A DNA stretch of 64,000 nt. It comes from Jackrogersella multiformis (taxonomy: Eukaryota > Ascomycota > Sordariomycetes > Xylariales > Hypoxylaceae). Shown in pieces: positions 23,189 to 35,307 of the stretch (positions are counted from its first letter, which is position 1; the number at the start of each line of letters is the position of its first letter). The stretch lies in assembly GCA_902806575.1 (NCBI GenBank), contig CADCXD010000006.1, forward strand, positions 310,001-374,000, written 5' to 3'. A program made the position numbers and the translations under genes. Under the pieces are notes generated by a model that ran no database searches, was not told the origin of the DNA, and saw nothing but the letters and a program-made list of their open reading frames with translations.

Positions 23189-25133
23189 GTTGATGGCAGC
23201 TGGATAGGTACTTAGTAGGTAGGTAGTCAATTTGCCAAGGTCTTTGTCAACAAGTCGATTGCAACTTGACGTTAATTTAAGAGACAATATAATAAGATCC
23301 GATATAGAATGTAGAGAAGTGAAACTTAAATCTCAAAAGTCTCTTATTTATTTAAAGAGAGGACACGGCACTACACTAATGAAGAATAATGTAATTGACA
23401 CTTGTCGTTTAGAATTATCCGGATGTGAGGGTCGAGCGCAGCATGCTGCGACGAGACGTGTTGGAGAGAGAGACTTGAGGGCATGTTCCATATTGAGCGA
23501 CATGCTAGCTCAGGATTTACAGGCAAATATACTATACCCGTAATCATATTTAAACGAGAATTCAGGGAACAATGAGATGTAGTGCATATGCTCGTCGATC
23601 ATATATAAAATGAGGCTCTATTCAACCGGCTATTGTGTGTTTTGGCCTTAGGAACAAGCAACTCTCTCAAAGTTGTGAAGAGTAAAACTTGAAATTCAGC
23701 GCCTGAAGAGGAAACACGGGGTAGTTCCAGGATCAGCCCCACAAATCAAAACCACACTCTTCATTTGTTGTACCTGCCGAATCATCTCTTCTGGTTTTGA
23801 CCTTAGGTAATCCGTAAATAGCGCAAGTTCTAATAAGTTCTAATAACTGCTACTAAAGTCAGTCCATAGCAACACAAAACCCCCGCCTTGCCCAGCACTT
23901 GCCCAGGTGCACTCGATAGTGATCTGGCCCCACCGATCACACGTGGGGTTCTACAAACGAAACCAATCGGTACCCCAGAAGGAAAGATGGGAGACTCACC
24001 GCCACTCGTTGAAAACTTGTGATTCTCCTGGTGATACTTGATTTTTCTTTGTCGTTGCTACTCAATTTATCACATGTAGGTACTACAAACGACTGTTATT
24101 TATACACACTAAGATAGATACAGGTACTTATCTGCTTATATACCTACCTACCTAAGTACAAACGCTGGATATGTGTAATACCTAGGTACCTACCTTATGT
24201 ACCTAGGTACTTGGGCACTGGGTACTTCGTAGGTATGACATCTATCATACAAGGTAGCTAGGACGCGATTTCCGAATCCGATGATCGGGCCGGATAGGAA
24301 AATATCTTAGTCTACTTCTAGGAACTGTTCGAACTTTAAACTCAGTCGTCGGTGCGAACAGTGAACAGTGCGTCGCGTTACCTAGGTAGGTACGGGTAGC
24401 TACGATAATTGGACATTTTTAACACCTAAACGTCAAATCTTACCTAAGGCACCCGAGGTAAATTCAGTATTCTTTTCATTTCTTTTTCGGCGATCACCAA
24501 TTCTTTTCACAACCTCTTGTCGCATGTCAGGATTCTCTTTTCACTTCCACTCTTGCGCAAAGTTATTGGCATCTATCGTAGTACTGTAGTACTGGACATT
24601 CAAAGCTAGCTATTTTAACAGAGCTGCATTGCATGCACTGCACGTTACTCAGTTTTCCCATTCTACATATTAATACTACCTATTACAGTCCAGTCAGTCC
24701 GGTCAGGATTACAGTCCAGTCAGAATACCTAGATCTGAGCTGAGACAACGCTGTCAAGCCACTCCAACCATTCCCCCGCCGACACATCATCTTGTCATAC
24801 AATACAATATAATACAATACAATACAGTACAGTACCTACTACGTCTCTTTGCGTCGTATCGCATGTACAACACCTCCAAGATTATACAGGACGATACTTA
24901 CAGGACACCTACTTCACGTACCTACTGGACGTACTTGACGTACTTTACCCATCTTTTCCCCAAAAATTTAACTGACCTCCGAGACCTTATCCCCGGAGAA
25001 CCCCTCCCCCAGTCGTCTGGCTGTACACCGACGGAAAAACGCCCAAGCCCACTCGGGCAACTGAACTGTTTTGGCTGGCTGGCTGACAGACGGAATCGTG
25101 TCATAGGCGTGAATAAGCAAAATTACAGATATT
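23189..25133. other. divergent intergenic region MFS_5 / TCO89-like
   Basis: About 1.9 kb. It includes ACCTAGGT clusters at 24179-24210 and 24380-24394, a microsatellite of AATAC/AGTAC units at 24798-24836, and repeated CAGTCCAGTCAG near 24687-24724. An open frame at 24863-25141 probably lies in the 5' leader and has no protein features. Confidence 0.6.
24179..24210. repeat. paired ACCTAGGTAC palindromes
   Basis: Two copies of TACCTAGGTAC separated by ten bases; part of the dispersed motif family. Confidence 0.8.
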
Positions 25134-26777
25134 ATGGCTAAGGATAGCGACAATTCCGCCGCAAATACCACCCAATCAAAACGGCCGGTTGTCAGCCGTC
25201 ATGACAGCGACTCCCAAGTTAGAAAACCACAAAAACACGTTGTAGGAGCCACTGGTCGTTTTCATGGCCGCGTACCATCATCCAAAGCTCTACACAAAAA
25301 TCACGCTTCGTCCACTTCTAAGCTGACACGACGACCTCCCTCTCCCTCTCCTGAACGCACCCCTATGGTAGCCCAATCACACCGTCGCGCTGATTCAGAT
25401 GTTAAGCTGGAGCGCGACTTATCGTCCTCTACCCTCAAGCAGAACCCTTCCCAGTCGAGCCTGAAGCGCAATCGATCTCATGCCGAGATAGGAAAGCGAC
25501 CTAAATCTGCCACGAGTCTCAAGCGATCTTCGTCCCACAAGGAGGTCAGCAAGTTAAAAGGCGCAAAAGGTCAGGTTCATTTCGATCTTGGCAGCGACCA
25601 AGAAGACGAGTGGGTGGACGCAAGCGCATCCGCTTCACCCTACCTATCAAGACGCGGCTCCGCCGTCAGTAGCGAACAGTCTCCAGGAAAGGCGCCGCGC
25701 AGTCGAGATAATTCGCGACCTCAGACTCCTCAGACTCCTCACGAAGACCCATCGGCCCGCAAACCAGAATCCCCACCGGTCCGCGAAACCACTCAACACA
25801 ATCAATATTTAACATCGCGATTGCTACAACGTACACCGTCTTCGAGCGCACCGCCCCAGATGTCCTCCGAAACTGTGTTAGTACATCATAACTCGGGTTC
25901 GCCTGAGTCTCAAGCGAGCCACGGTCCACCAAGTCTATATGGGACGCCCAAAAATGCCATTGTAGTTGGTAGTGGTCAGGAAGAGCTCATCTCGCGCTTC
26001 GTTAACGGCTCCGGCCCCGGCTCCGGTCCAACTCCTGAGAGTGGTTCGTTTTATACTCCAGCACGAGCACCAGGTCACCGCCCCGAGAGTGTACGGCGGC
26101 CTCAATCACTTAGTAACCTGAATCACAACTATCGAGGATCGATGAGCGATGATGAGAGTGATAGCGCTTTAGCTCCTCGGACAAGGAAGACGGTGTACAA
26201 GGCCGCGCCGGCGGAAAAGTCGCGGACTCAGCAGAAACTGAACCTCCAACGGGCGAGCTCATCTATCGAACCTACCCAACCAGTCGGTGGGGTTGGGGTT
26301 GTGGGCGTGAGCCCCTTGGTTGGTGGTAGTGGCTATGATAACCGGGATCCGCGCATAGGTAAACTGCTTGAGCGTACCGGTATGGAGTATCTCGTAGTTC
26401 GGCGATACCAAAATCCCATCGTTCGTTCGATAGCAAGGTTGTCGAACCCCCCCGGCGCGAATAAGAGCCAGCACATACCTAATCAGAACGGAAGCAATGG
26501 AGCGGTAAATGGGAAGAGGATGTCGGCCTTAGGTGGCGTAGGCCGTGTTGGTCTAAGCCAGAGTCTTACGGACAAGGCAAAATCGAGACCTACGACGCCG
26601 CGGCAAGGAACGTCCATACGACTAAACGGGACAAAGACTAGTTTCGACGGCGAAGAGGACACACTCCACGAGTGTATAAGTGAATCTAGTTATGTGGACG
26701 GGGGAGAGGATGGCGTCGATGCGATTTTGCGAAATCTATGGGATAAGAGTATGGATTTAAGCGCAAGTCAGGAATGA
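25134..26777 (+). CDS. TCO89: TORC1 subunit TCO89-like protein
   Basis: Single exon, 547 aa, low-complexity and rich in Ser, Arg, Pro and Lys. Near residues 38-60 it has HVVGATGRFHGRVPSSKALH, then paired SSLKRNRSHAEIGKRPKS and SLKRSSSHKEV blocks and an acidic GSDQEDEWVDASASASPYLS element (about 150-172). Around 360-440 it shows SRTQQKLNLQRASS followed by EYLVVRRYQNP, the same order as the conserved C-terminal region of yeast Tco89 (RTQRKLWLQR ... EY..V.RFYNP), and near the end ILRNLWDKSM parallels the yeast IWKS element. Tco89 is a non-essential TORC1 subunit at the vacuole, linked to stress and cell-wall signalling. Identification is by motif order rather than strong overall similarity. Confidence 0.78.
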   Translation: MAKDSDNSAANTTQSKRPVVSRHDSDSQVRKPQKHVVGATGRFHGRVPSSKALHKNHASSTSKLTRRPPSPSPERTPMVAQSHRRADSDVKLERDLSSSTLKQNPSQSSLKRNRSHAEIGKRPKSATSLKRSSSHKEVSKLKGAKGQVHFDLGSDQEDEWVDASASASPYLSRRGSAVSSEQSPGKAPRSRDNSRPQTPQTPHEDPSARKPESPPVRETTQHNQYLTSRLLQRTPSSSAPPQMSSETVLVHHNSGSPESQASHGPPSLYGTPKNAIVVGSGQEELISRFVNGSGPGSGPTPESGSFYTPARAPGHRPESVRRPQSLSNLNHNYRGSMSDDESDSALAPRTRKTVYKAAPAEKSRTQQKLNLQRASSSIEPTQPVGGVGVVGVSPLVGGSGYDNRDPRIGKLLERTGMEYLVVRRYQNPIVRSIARLSNPPGANKSQHIPNQNGSNGAVNGKRMSALGGVGRVGLSQSLTDKAKSRPTTPRQGTSIRLNGTKTSFDGEEDTLHECISESSYVDGGEDGVDAILRNLWDKSMDLSASQE

Positions 26778-27749
26778 TTCTGTTCATTGGGAGGCGTTCT
26801 GATTTAGGTATAACCTCGAGTCGGTAAGGAATTCGGGGGGGGGGGGGTCGTATACGAATACTAGTACAGTTCTACGAAAGCGAATAATAATTAGTAATGT
26901 TTTTATATGCGTTCTTCGCCTTGCGCGGGATTGGTCATACTCGTCGATCTCCTCACTATATACGATATATCTAAGGATTCGCAGGTAGCGTGTCCTGTCG
27001 AATATTTCAGCAGGGTGATGGAAAACAGACGATGAACACGGAATCTGAGGACAACTGAGCTACATTTAACAATATAAAGACTCGGGGACACCATAACCGG
27101 GAAACTGAGCTACAGTATTTCGGAGAGACATTTGAATGGCGGCTCATCTACGTTTGAAGGCGCTCCTAAGGTTCAGTGGCTAAGAGCTACGTAGTATGGG
27201 GTTCGATCTAGCCAAGGGTAGGTAGGTAGGTAGACATCCGCCTGTTTCATTGCTTCGCGCCTAGCTGAAGCTATCATTAATCTCAAATAATTCCTAGAGC
27301 CTTTGCCAAACGAGGGACTAGAGCCGCTCACCTCTTTACTACGTTGTGAGATAATGTATTTAGTAGGCATATTCAATTCAATCCATAGGATCCGCCGTCA
27401 AAGTTGCGCCAGAAACCTCTTGTTACAAACTGCTGGCAGTACTACCTATCTCGAAAGGAAGTCTAAGACTCATGCAATAAGCACCTGAAGTTTAGACAAG
27501 TAAGAAACTGAAACTTTCCACATTGAACATAACCAAACTCACGCTTTCGCTAAGAGCGCCAAACGAGGTATATAGGGGTAAATAGCCAGCACTATCGTTG
27601 GCTCCCCAACAACTCTATCTCCGGTAGGAAGCTATCGAACTATAAGAAAACACATAAGAGTGAACCAACCCCACGGCTCTCCTCTCCTCTCCTCTTATAC
27701 ATTTCTATATACTGGAAACCTAAAGCTCTAAGTCTACCTTGGGTTAGCT
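26778..27749. other. intergenic region with G13 homopolymer
   Basis: About 970 bases; contains a run of 13 G at 26835-26847 and a CTCTCCTCTCCTCT leader just before the next gene. A short tRNA-like string near 27162-27215 was rejected. Confidence 0.6.
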
Positions 27750-28457
27750 ATGTCCGGACCACTTATTCAGGAATTCATAGATCATTTGCTCGCCATCCTA
27801 TTTGTTATACTGGGGGGCCTATTCTTAGTTTCCGCTATACAGATGAAAGAACTGAGGGAAGCGGAAATATCAGCTCCTCTATACCCATCGCCCTGGAACA
27901 CGTCTCGCAGGGCACGCAACTACCAACACCGAAGAGCCCCGCCAACAACAACCCGAGCGACAAGTCGAGCGTCAACTCCAGCTCACACCATGCCGACTCC
28001 CCGAGCCGTCTCCAAAGACGACGTCTGCGCCGCGGTCGCGGTCACCTTCATAAGCATCTTGCACATATTCTCAATGGGGACCGTCTTCCTCAGCTCGTTC
28101 CTCGCCACAGAGGACAACACCGAGGGCGCGGTCGTCGTGGGCATCCTCAGCAACGTTTTCTTGGTCTGCACGGCCATCGGGCTGACCCTGGTCTCGGACT
28201 CGGCGGACCTCTCGGACCCGGCGCGGTCCTGCCGGCTCCTGAGCGGCGCGGTCGCCGCCGCGCTGTGGTGGGGCTACATCGCCATGAGCTACGCGGCCTG
28301 CGCCGAGCCGTTCCTGTTCGGCAGGCCGTTCCGGTTCGGCGCCACCGCCGCCTGCGGCATGGTCTGGTACTGGGTCGGCTTCTGGGTCGAGTGGGAGTTC
28401 GGGCTCTGGCTGGCCTTCTCCGAGGACATGGCTCGCGGCATGCTAGCTGATGAGTAG
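27750..28457 (+). CDS. Hypothetical five-helix membrane protein
   Basis: Single exon, 235 aa. A first helix lies at residues 10-27 (LLAILFVILGGLFLVSAIQ), then a hydrophilic, Arg/Thr-rich loop to about 88, then four helices around 90-110, 125-142, 162-185 and 192-218 (the last Trp-rich, VWYWVGFWVEWEFGLWLAF). It looks like an integral membrane protein with no family I can name. Codon use shifts abruptly to GC-rich after the loop (from about 28010), as in several other genes here. An alternative start at the Met near residue 80 would give a four-helix form; the upstream helix favours the longer one. Confidence 0.62.
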   Translation: MSGPLIQEFIDHLLAILFVILGGLFLVSAIQMKELREAEISAPLYPSPWNTSRRARNYQHRRAPPTTTRATSRASTPAHTMPTPRAVSKDDVCAAVAVTFISILHIFSMGTVFLSSFLATEDNTEGAVVVGILSNVFLVCTAIGLTLVSDSADLSDPARSCRLLSGAVAAALWWGYIAMSYAACAEPFLFGRPFRFGATAACGMVWYWVGFWVEWEFGLWLAFSEDMARGMLADE

Positions 28458-29313
28458 TAGCGGGCGGTGAGATAGGGGGGGGGAGTGAGATGGCTTCGCC
28501 TGCGTAGTGCCGCGTGACGCAACTTATAAGTTCACATACGTACTGCGGAGAAATATATACATAAGTGCGGATGTCTGGATACGGGGATGGCGTGCCGTCT
28601 TGTATGGCGGATGAGCGAGGCTCGACAAGAACGTTGCTAAGGAGCTCTGGGGTATTGGGTAAGATTGTTAGTATAGGAAAATTGAGATCATTATACGAAG
28701 TATATATAAGGTACTGGATATTGTCTGTTATAAGGGCTTCTTGTATTTCTTAGCTACCTAATTTGTAGGTACGTTCCGGGATAGCTGGTGAATATGCAAG
28801 TTTCATCACATCCTCGTCGTAGGTAAACACCTCGTCGTAAGTAAACATCCGGTATTACTCGGGTTGACTCCGTACAGCTCTTCTAGGTCGTGTCGTAAGG
28901 ACACAAGTATCTGCTTACCACAGGGCTTTGCTATGCTAGCCGGCGTGGTCCAGACCTCCCGACTAAAAGCCATCGCGAGCCTGCCTAGAAAGGTGACCGT
29001 TCTAGAACATATTCCCAGTCAGCCTTGTTTCCCAGCCCATACATTAGGAAGTAAGAATATATCGCGCCGCACACGTATGAGGCATACACTAAAACTATGA
29101 GATGCCGTGAAATCCCGATGCGTACTTATCTTACGAGGTAGGCTGTAGTTGTATTTCCGAGCAGTGAAGAGAGACTCTGATATCTCTATGCTAATTGCGG
29201 CTGCCTATAGGTAGGTAGTCATTACAAAAGTATTACCTCGTTCGTTAGTAGTTCAGAGTAAAGAATAACCAGCTTCTTTATATTAACGGTACCCCTTACT
29301 TTCTGCAGACAGG
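28458..29313. other. intergenic region
   Basis: About 850 bases with no recognisable gene. An open frame at 28864-29100 has no domain features. Confidence 0.55.
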
Positions 29314-30584
29314 ATGCTGTTCGATGAAGATTACTATCGTGCCAAGCACGATGATAAAAGTTTTCGTTTACAGCGCTGCCGCTGTGTCGAGATACTACAT
29401 GATGAAGACGCAGATATTATCGTTAGGGAAGAGTTGCGTCCCGCAGCCTTTCGACCGTTCGATCGTGCAGCACGGCAGGGACTGGGAAACTGACGGGATT
29501 CAGTGTAAGATTTCTGTGAAATAGCTCTCGAGAAAAATACTAACGGCAGACCCCTAGCGTGGAGTATTAGAGGCACCGATTACCAGAGGGCCGGGATATC
29601 CTTTAACCGGCATAGCAAAATTTTCTCTGGTATGCTCATCGTGGATGAAAAGTGCAAGATAAACGATGACCAGTGGGTTCACTAAATCAAAGAGTCCAGG
29701 GCTTGCGCGATTCATCCAATGTTGATTCCAACCTTACTGGCTTCTAACTGTATCAAAGACAGCCACAAGCGATCGGGAGGAATCATTGACCGTTTGGGAA
29801 ATTTGGAAAAACTCGTCGGTGTTCGGTCTTGGTTAAACCTGACTGTGCAAGCCTTCATCAAATATTCTTACGAGAGGATCAGAGAGGCTGCCAATCTAAG
29901 AGCTGAGATATCTGACTTCATTTTGGCTGAACGGCTGCGTATTCGTCCCGACAAGAGAGTGTATAAACATATTCCAACGTAGTCTGGGCGATTCGCGCTT
30001 GAAATCGTCTGTGGAGAGAGATATCTACCTTATTGGCAAGGAGCTTGACGGAATAATGGAATTTGTTCAGCTGGGGGAAATTTGGCTGTCTGCTATGGCA
30101 AAGGCTTACGTCGCCAAGGCCGACACTACTATCTCAGCTGTGAGTATGTTCTCCTGTTTGGTGTCCCAAGCGTGGAAGTTTACAGCGTCATGTTAGTTGT
30201 ATGCAATGTTTGCTCTTCGCGACAACGAGCAAGCAACTACTATCGCAGAAGCGACCAAGAGAGACAGTTCGACAATGACCTCAGTCGTCGCTTTGGGTAC
30301 GGTGTTTCTACCTGGGACTTTTGTGGCGGTAAGTCGTGTTTACCTATCTTCGCCACGTCGAGTTTGTGTACATTTTAATAACACGGGATCAGACTTTTGC
30401 CGCCATGCCTATGGTCGCCTGGACCCATGACGACTTTTGGAAATACTGGGCTCCAGTCATCTTGCCGCTGACCGTCGCTATACTGGTTTCCTGGCAGATA
30501 TGGGCACAATGTAAATTCGCCGGGAGGGGGAGGAAGTTTAAGCGAGCCATATTAAAACTAAGAACATTGGATGATCTGCCGTAG
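29314..30584 (+). pseudogene. Degenerate CorA-like Mg2+ transporter-type gene
   Basis: The 3' part reads as a clean CorA-type C-terminus: exons 29984-30139, 30197-30330 and about 30393-30584 join in phase as ...TTISA/LYAMFALRDNEQATTIAEAT..., then KRDSSTMTSVVALGTVFLPGTFVA/TFAAMPMVAW, then FWKYWAPVILPLTVAILVSWQIW. The FLPGTFVA helix plus a second Trp-flanked helix is the arrangement of fungal CorA-like proteins. Upstream the same gene continues in another frame (29719-29980) and across a well-formed intron at 29505-29549 (GTAAGA, TACTAAC, GCAG), but that reading is broken by TGA near 29491, TAA near 29683 and a frame change between about 29900 and 29985. No start exon is evident. I infer a recently decayed gene; a sequencing error or wrong exon choice could explain one break but hardly all three. 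Confidence 0.6.
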
Positions 30585-32816
30585 TTACCTAGGTAATGGC
30601 TAGGATATGAGAGGCGTTTTGCAGCTATTACCACAGAACTTTCCCACGGACATTAGGGCTTACGAGGCTGAGTTCCAGTAAGTACAATACAAAATATAGG
30701 CTTCTCCTAGGTACCTAAGTAGCAACTCGCAGTCGCCGACGCCACTAGAAGTTACCAATTGGTCTAAGTCCTGTATATTCTATCAGTAATAGTGATAATA
30801 AGGGGTAAGGGTAAGTGCTAGTATATAATAGGAGATCGATAGATCTACAGTTAAAAGAAGACTTACTTACCTAGGTAAATATACGAAATAATAAAACATG
30901 ATAACTTTAAATGTTAAGACGTAATACATACCATGGAGATTCAAGTCAACATGTTATTCAAGTGACTTCTCATATAGTTGGCTTGATAATTGCATGTCGT
31001 ATCTAATAAGTATAACCGTCAAAATAGTTATGACATTTTAGTGTTCAAGTTACTCTCATACTTAGCCACTAGGGAGAAATTCTTTGCCTGTATGACTAAT
31101 AGAGTACCTAGAAGCTTTTATCGTGATTCATTTTTTATATTCATACATACCTAGGTAGGTATGTATGGTGTGGGGTTGAAAGCCGGCTCTTCATGTTAGA
31201 ATCTGATTGCCGAGGGAGATGGAGGGAAGCCAAGAAGCCCAAGAGATAGCACAGCCGTGTTTTTGTAAATATTGGTAGAAGAAGTGCTGTTCAAGGAGAT
31301 TGGGGTTGGGATGGCGAACTGGTTATGTCCGATGAATTGGAGGCTAGAGGTCGTATTAAACCCTTATTATAGGTTGACCTCAACCAAGGTTAATAGTAAT
31401 GCAACCCCACGATGATGACCATGATATCCCGAGTCATGGTTCGATAGTGGACGGATTTCTCACTTTGAATGCGATGCAGTATTATGTGTTATGTATTATG
31501 TATTAATATGATGACCTTGCCTATACCTACTACCCTTACCTACGTGCTTACCTGGGTAGGTAGCTGGGTAGGTAGCTAGATATGTAGGAGGCCATCGTGG
31601 CCAATGCGGGAACCATGGACCGGCGGTCGTTCCTATAGGGGGTTGATATTGGCACTACACTAGGTATGCTATATTGCACCAACTAGCGGCCTGTGCCGTT
31701 GCTGCATCTGCTGCATATAGATTCGTGCTGCGCATACGAGCCTCCTTACATAATTCGACATACCTACTATGTACCTGCAAAGAATTATGGCTCGCTCTCG
31801 CTTGATCTTCTCGTACATGAGGCTTTCCGATTTTCCGGTCTCCGTTCTCCGTTCTCCGTTCCCCATTCTCCACAGCATCACGGCATCGGTGCCTTAGCGC
31901 CAAGAGGCTCTCACATACCAGCATGCCCAAGAACCTAGGTAGATACTAGCATGGTTCGAGGATGAAATCCGAAAGCCGTGCTTCTTCCTATTCACCAAAC
32001 TCGAGTCATACACAATGACAGCGCATCACGAGACAGTGCAGAGCTGTCCGATATTGCGAGGATGATGCAGGGAGATGGAGTGAGAAGCTCTTTTAGGCAT
32101 TTATGTCGCATCTCGAAATAACCATGTCTCTCCCTCTCTGCTCTCTGCCTGTAGCAACTCTGTAAACTCTGTAAACTCTGGGCCCTGCGGCAGGGATAGG
32201 TTAAAAGCAATTAATTCCATACTACCTGCTAAGGTATGTATTTATAGGGCCCTCTCAAGCCACAGCGGGATCGCAACGGCTGGTTAGGTACCTAGGTATA
32301 CTGAGTTGACGGGGTTGGCGGATTGGCGGGCTTGCGGGCTGTTATGCGGGGAGCGAGATTATAGGCTGGAGATAATAGATGGTGGCTGATAGCGGATCGT
32401 GGGGGACCCAGAAAATATGTACAGGTACTTATATACCTACAGGGCTGTTGGGTAGCAGGCTGGCAGGGTACTGGAGCCCTGGAGATCAATAATAATACCA
32501 GTGGCAGGCAGTGGCAGGCCTTTTTTACCGACGATGCGGTGACGTTGCTAATCGTCCCTAAGAAAATGCCATGCCCTATTAGGCCGAGACGGTGACATAA
32601 TTCACTTTGGCTTGTGAGACGCTAGCCCTAGGTTAATTGGCCCTTCCGAAAATGCAACGAATGCAACCGAATCCTCTGGAACGGTTGCTTGTTGGGTTTG
32701 CAGCCGATAGAAATTTCGTATGATGCGTAGGTATGAGAAAAAGGAAGAAGAGTTTTAAGAGGCAGAGATGTAAGTACGAAATTCATTTTGCTGAGGTAAG
32801 TTAAGTACCTAGGTAC

Positions 32817-32836
32817 TTCTTCTTCTTCTTCTTCTT
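32817..32836. repeat. CTT microsatellite
   Basis: About six to seven uninterrupted CTT units directly next to an ACCTAGGTAC palindrome; non-coding. Confidence 0.85.
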
Positions 32837-34349
32837 ATCGAATACCGTTTTCTCATTATCAGAGTTTCGTCCAACCCGAATTGCAACCTTGATCTAATGG
32901 TTAAGATGTACCGTACTGGACCTATCCGAGGCAGCTCTCATCTTGTTATCGAACCTTTTATACAACCATAATTATAACCATTACCATACCCATACACCAT
33001 TAACCACCTGCATACACCGTTAACCATACACATACTCGTGGACCTAAATATAGCGATTGGTAATAGAGACAAGAAATCGACGAAAATGCGATGGGCAATC
33101 CCTAGACTCCGCGTCCGGACGAGAAACGTCGAGCTGTCGTATGGTACATCCATATAGATGCGTGAACATTACATTTCTTCACTACCTTAGGTATGCTTGA
33201 GTACCCGAGTTTCTACATTCCGTCCCACTTCTCTCTGCACGTAGTTGGTATTGTGTAGTCCCTTCAAGCCTAAGGAACCCTGCATGGTTCGGGATAGTCG
33301 AACGATTACGTTAAATATATTCGCGCTACTAGCCTTTTTCAACCAAAGGCATCTTTTCTATTTAGTAATGAAAGCAATCCCGAGCAGGCTTTGGCCCGTC
33401 CCTGAATCCCCTAATCTATCGTTCCAACCTTAGAATGCCTACCAGCCAACCTAATAAAAGGGAAAGAGCAGAGATTAGATCAGACCGCATAAGTACTCGG
33501 TACTGCGTCGGTACGTGGGGTTCTGATGCCCCTGTGTCCTCTTTCCCATTTAGACTTCTCAGGTTTCTAAGGTTCGCATACAAATTTGGACAATTGACGA
33601 AATCTCACTACCTAGATACCCACCCGCCCCATCTCAATTTGAGGCTGTCTCTACCCCTCCATGTTTCTTTCAAGTACACTCTAGTACACTCAACCTCCGA
33701 GGTACACTCTGATCTAACTTCACGAAAATGATTCCCGAAACTCTTGTTACCTAAGGTATTACAATTTATCTTCTGTCATGGTTATATCAAAGATAAGATT
33801 ATCTACATAGGTACCTAAGGTTATCAATTGCTCCATTATAATTCGTTGGTCTGTTTTCGTTCGCAAGGTAAATGACATGTCATTTGCTTTTTCTTCACCA
33901 TAATCTATCTACCACTCTGCTAGTCTGCCAGTCTACCAGTCTACCAGTCAACCCTGGATACCCTAGCCTAAGGTAACCACTTTAGTCCCCTGGATTTTTA
34001 GCAATGGATGCTGACTCTGAATAACAACTAACACCTAACACTTAATACCTTGAACTAAATCGTTGCGGATATTCCGTACAACTTCAATTGGGTATACCAA
34101 TTGGGCATACCAAATTCTGGCGGTAAGGGTTGATCTTAAACCGACTTCGATCGACCATCTTCAACCTCCCCCTTCCTTCTCCTCTCCCCCCTGGAGCGCT
34201 GGAATCCCGGAATAACGAAACATCTATTATCAAAGTTAGCCGCAGAGAGTCATGATTACCTACCTAAGGTATTCTTCAACTACCTTGGTAACGTTATGAC
34301 CCGCCTTGTCTTGTCTTGTCTGGGTTATCATCATCGCTCTGAGAGTCCA

Positions 34350-34402
34350 AGTCTCCGGTCTCCAGTCTCCAGTCCCTAGTCTTCAGTCCCCAGTCTCCAG
34401 TC
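34350..34402. repeat. imperfect TCTCCAGTC tandem repeats
   Basis: A block of six to seven imperfect copies of a seven-base unit (GTCTCCG, GTCTCCA, GTCTCCA, GTCCCTA and so on) in the leader of the TamA gene. Confidence 0.7.
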
Positions 34403-35307
34403 TTACCTAGTCTGAATCTCTCTGCATCTCTCTGCATCTCACTTTCTAACCCTACATGGGCTTTATTCCTTCACTTCTCCCCGTCTCGTGGATATACAGA
34501 TATACAGATATACCACCCCCTCCCCTCCAATCAGTTCTCCTTAACTGGTATTTCAATGACGAAGATAAGCCAGGCTTATCTCATACTCGCTTCTATCATT
34601 ACCTAGTGTGTCTCAGCTTCGTCACCCGGAGCTATTATATCATATATTAACATTGGTTCGGCCTATCGCGCTGGAGCTTTGCGATTCTAGGCCCGTCCCC
34701 CCTTGACCGGCAGAATCACGAGCGCATGCGCCATTTGGTTACCTACCTAGGTATCTGGGTATGCATGCGGCCTGTATCTAAACCGTCATTTACCAGAGAT
34801 CGACTGGACCCAGCTCAATTTCGATAAGACAGATCCCACCAGATTGGTCTGGCAGTGAAGCACGCGGCGCAACTCGCCTGGGTTTTCTTTACTTACCTAC
34901 TTACTTACCTACCTACAATACTTACCTCGCCTTGACGTCTCCCCGTGCCTCTTAACAGCCTTATCACCCCAACCATCCTTATCAAGCAGCCCCCTTCCCC
35001 TCGGGAGTTCCTGGAGGCAGTGGAGAGAAAGCGCAGAGATCAGCGGCTCTCTGCTACGATTCGGCGTTGTATTGCGGAAGCGGACCCTGTTCCTTCAGAA
35101 GGCATTTCCAGACTCCCTATTAGGTACCCTATCATACCCCCCCTCTGTCCGGAGACTGGACATTACATCACCTCGTAGCCCCGACCCTAGAGGTGAGCCG
35201 TCATTTGGCATCTACCTAAGCGGACCCCGACACTGATACGGCGAGGCCAACCTCGGCGTGGAAAACAGATAGCGGTGCTAGCCACAATCCGCTTAATATT
35301 TTCGGCC

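Larger units (their letters stand above)
30585..35307. other. 4.7-kb gene-free tract and long leader of the TamA gene
   Basis: No supported gene. Features seen: ACCTAGGT repeats (30586, 30870, 31148, 32286, 32807, 34740), repeated CTCCGTT units at 31845-31866, a CTT microsatellite at 32817-32836, CCAGTCTA repeats at 33918-33952, and TCTCCAGTC-type repeats at 34350-34402. The final kilobase is pyrimidine-rich, as common in leaders of fungal regulators. A frame at 34945-35178 lacks an ATG start. Confidence 0.6.

Noticed and set aside
27162..27215. tRNA-like string with A-box-like and GGTTCGA B-box-like elements
   Set aside because: Only about 54 bases, no anticodon arm and no matching acceptor stem; cannot fold as a tRNA.
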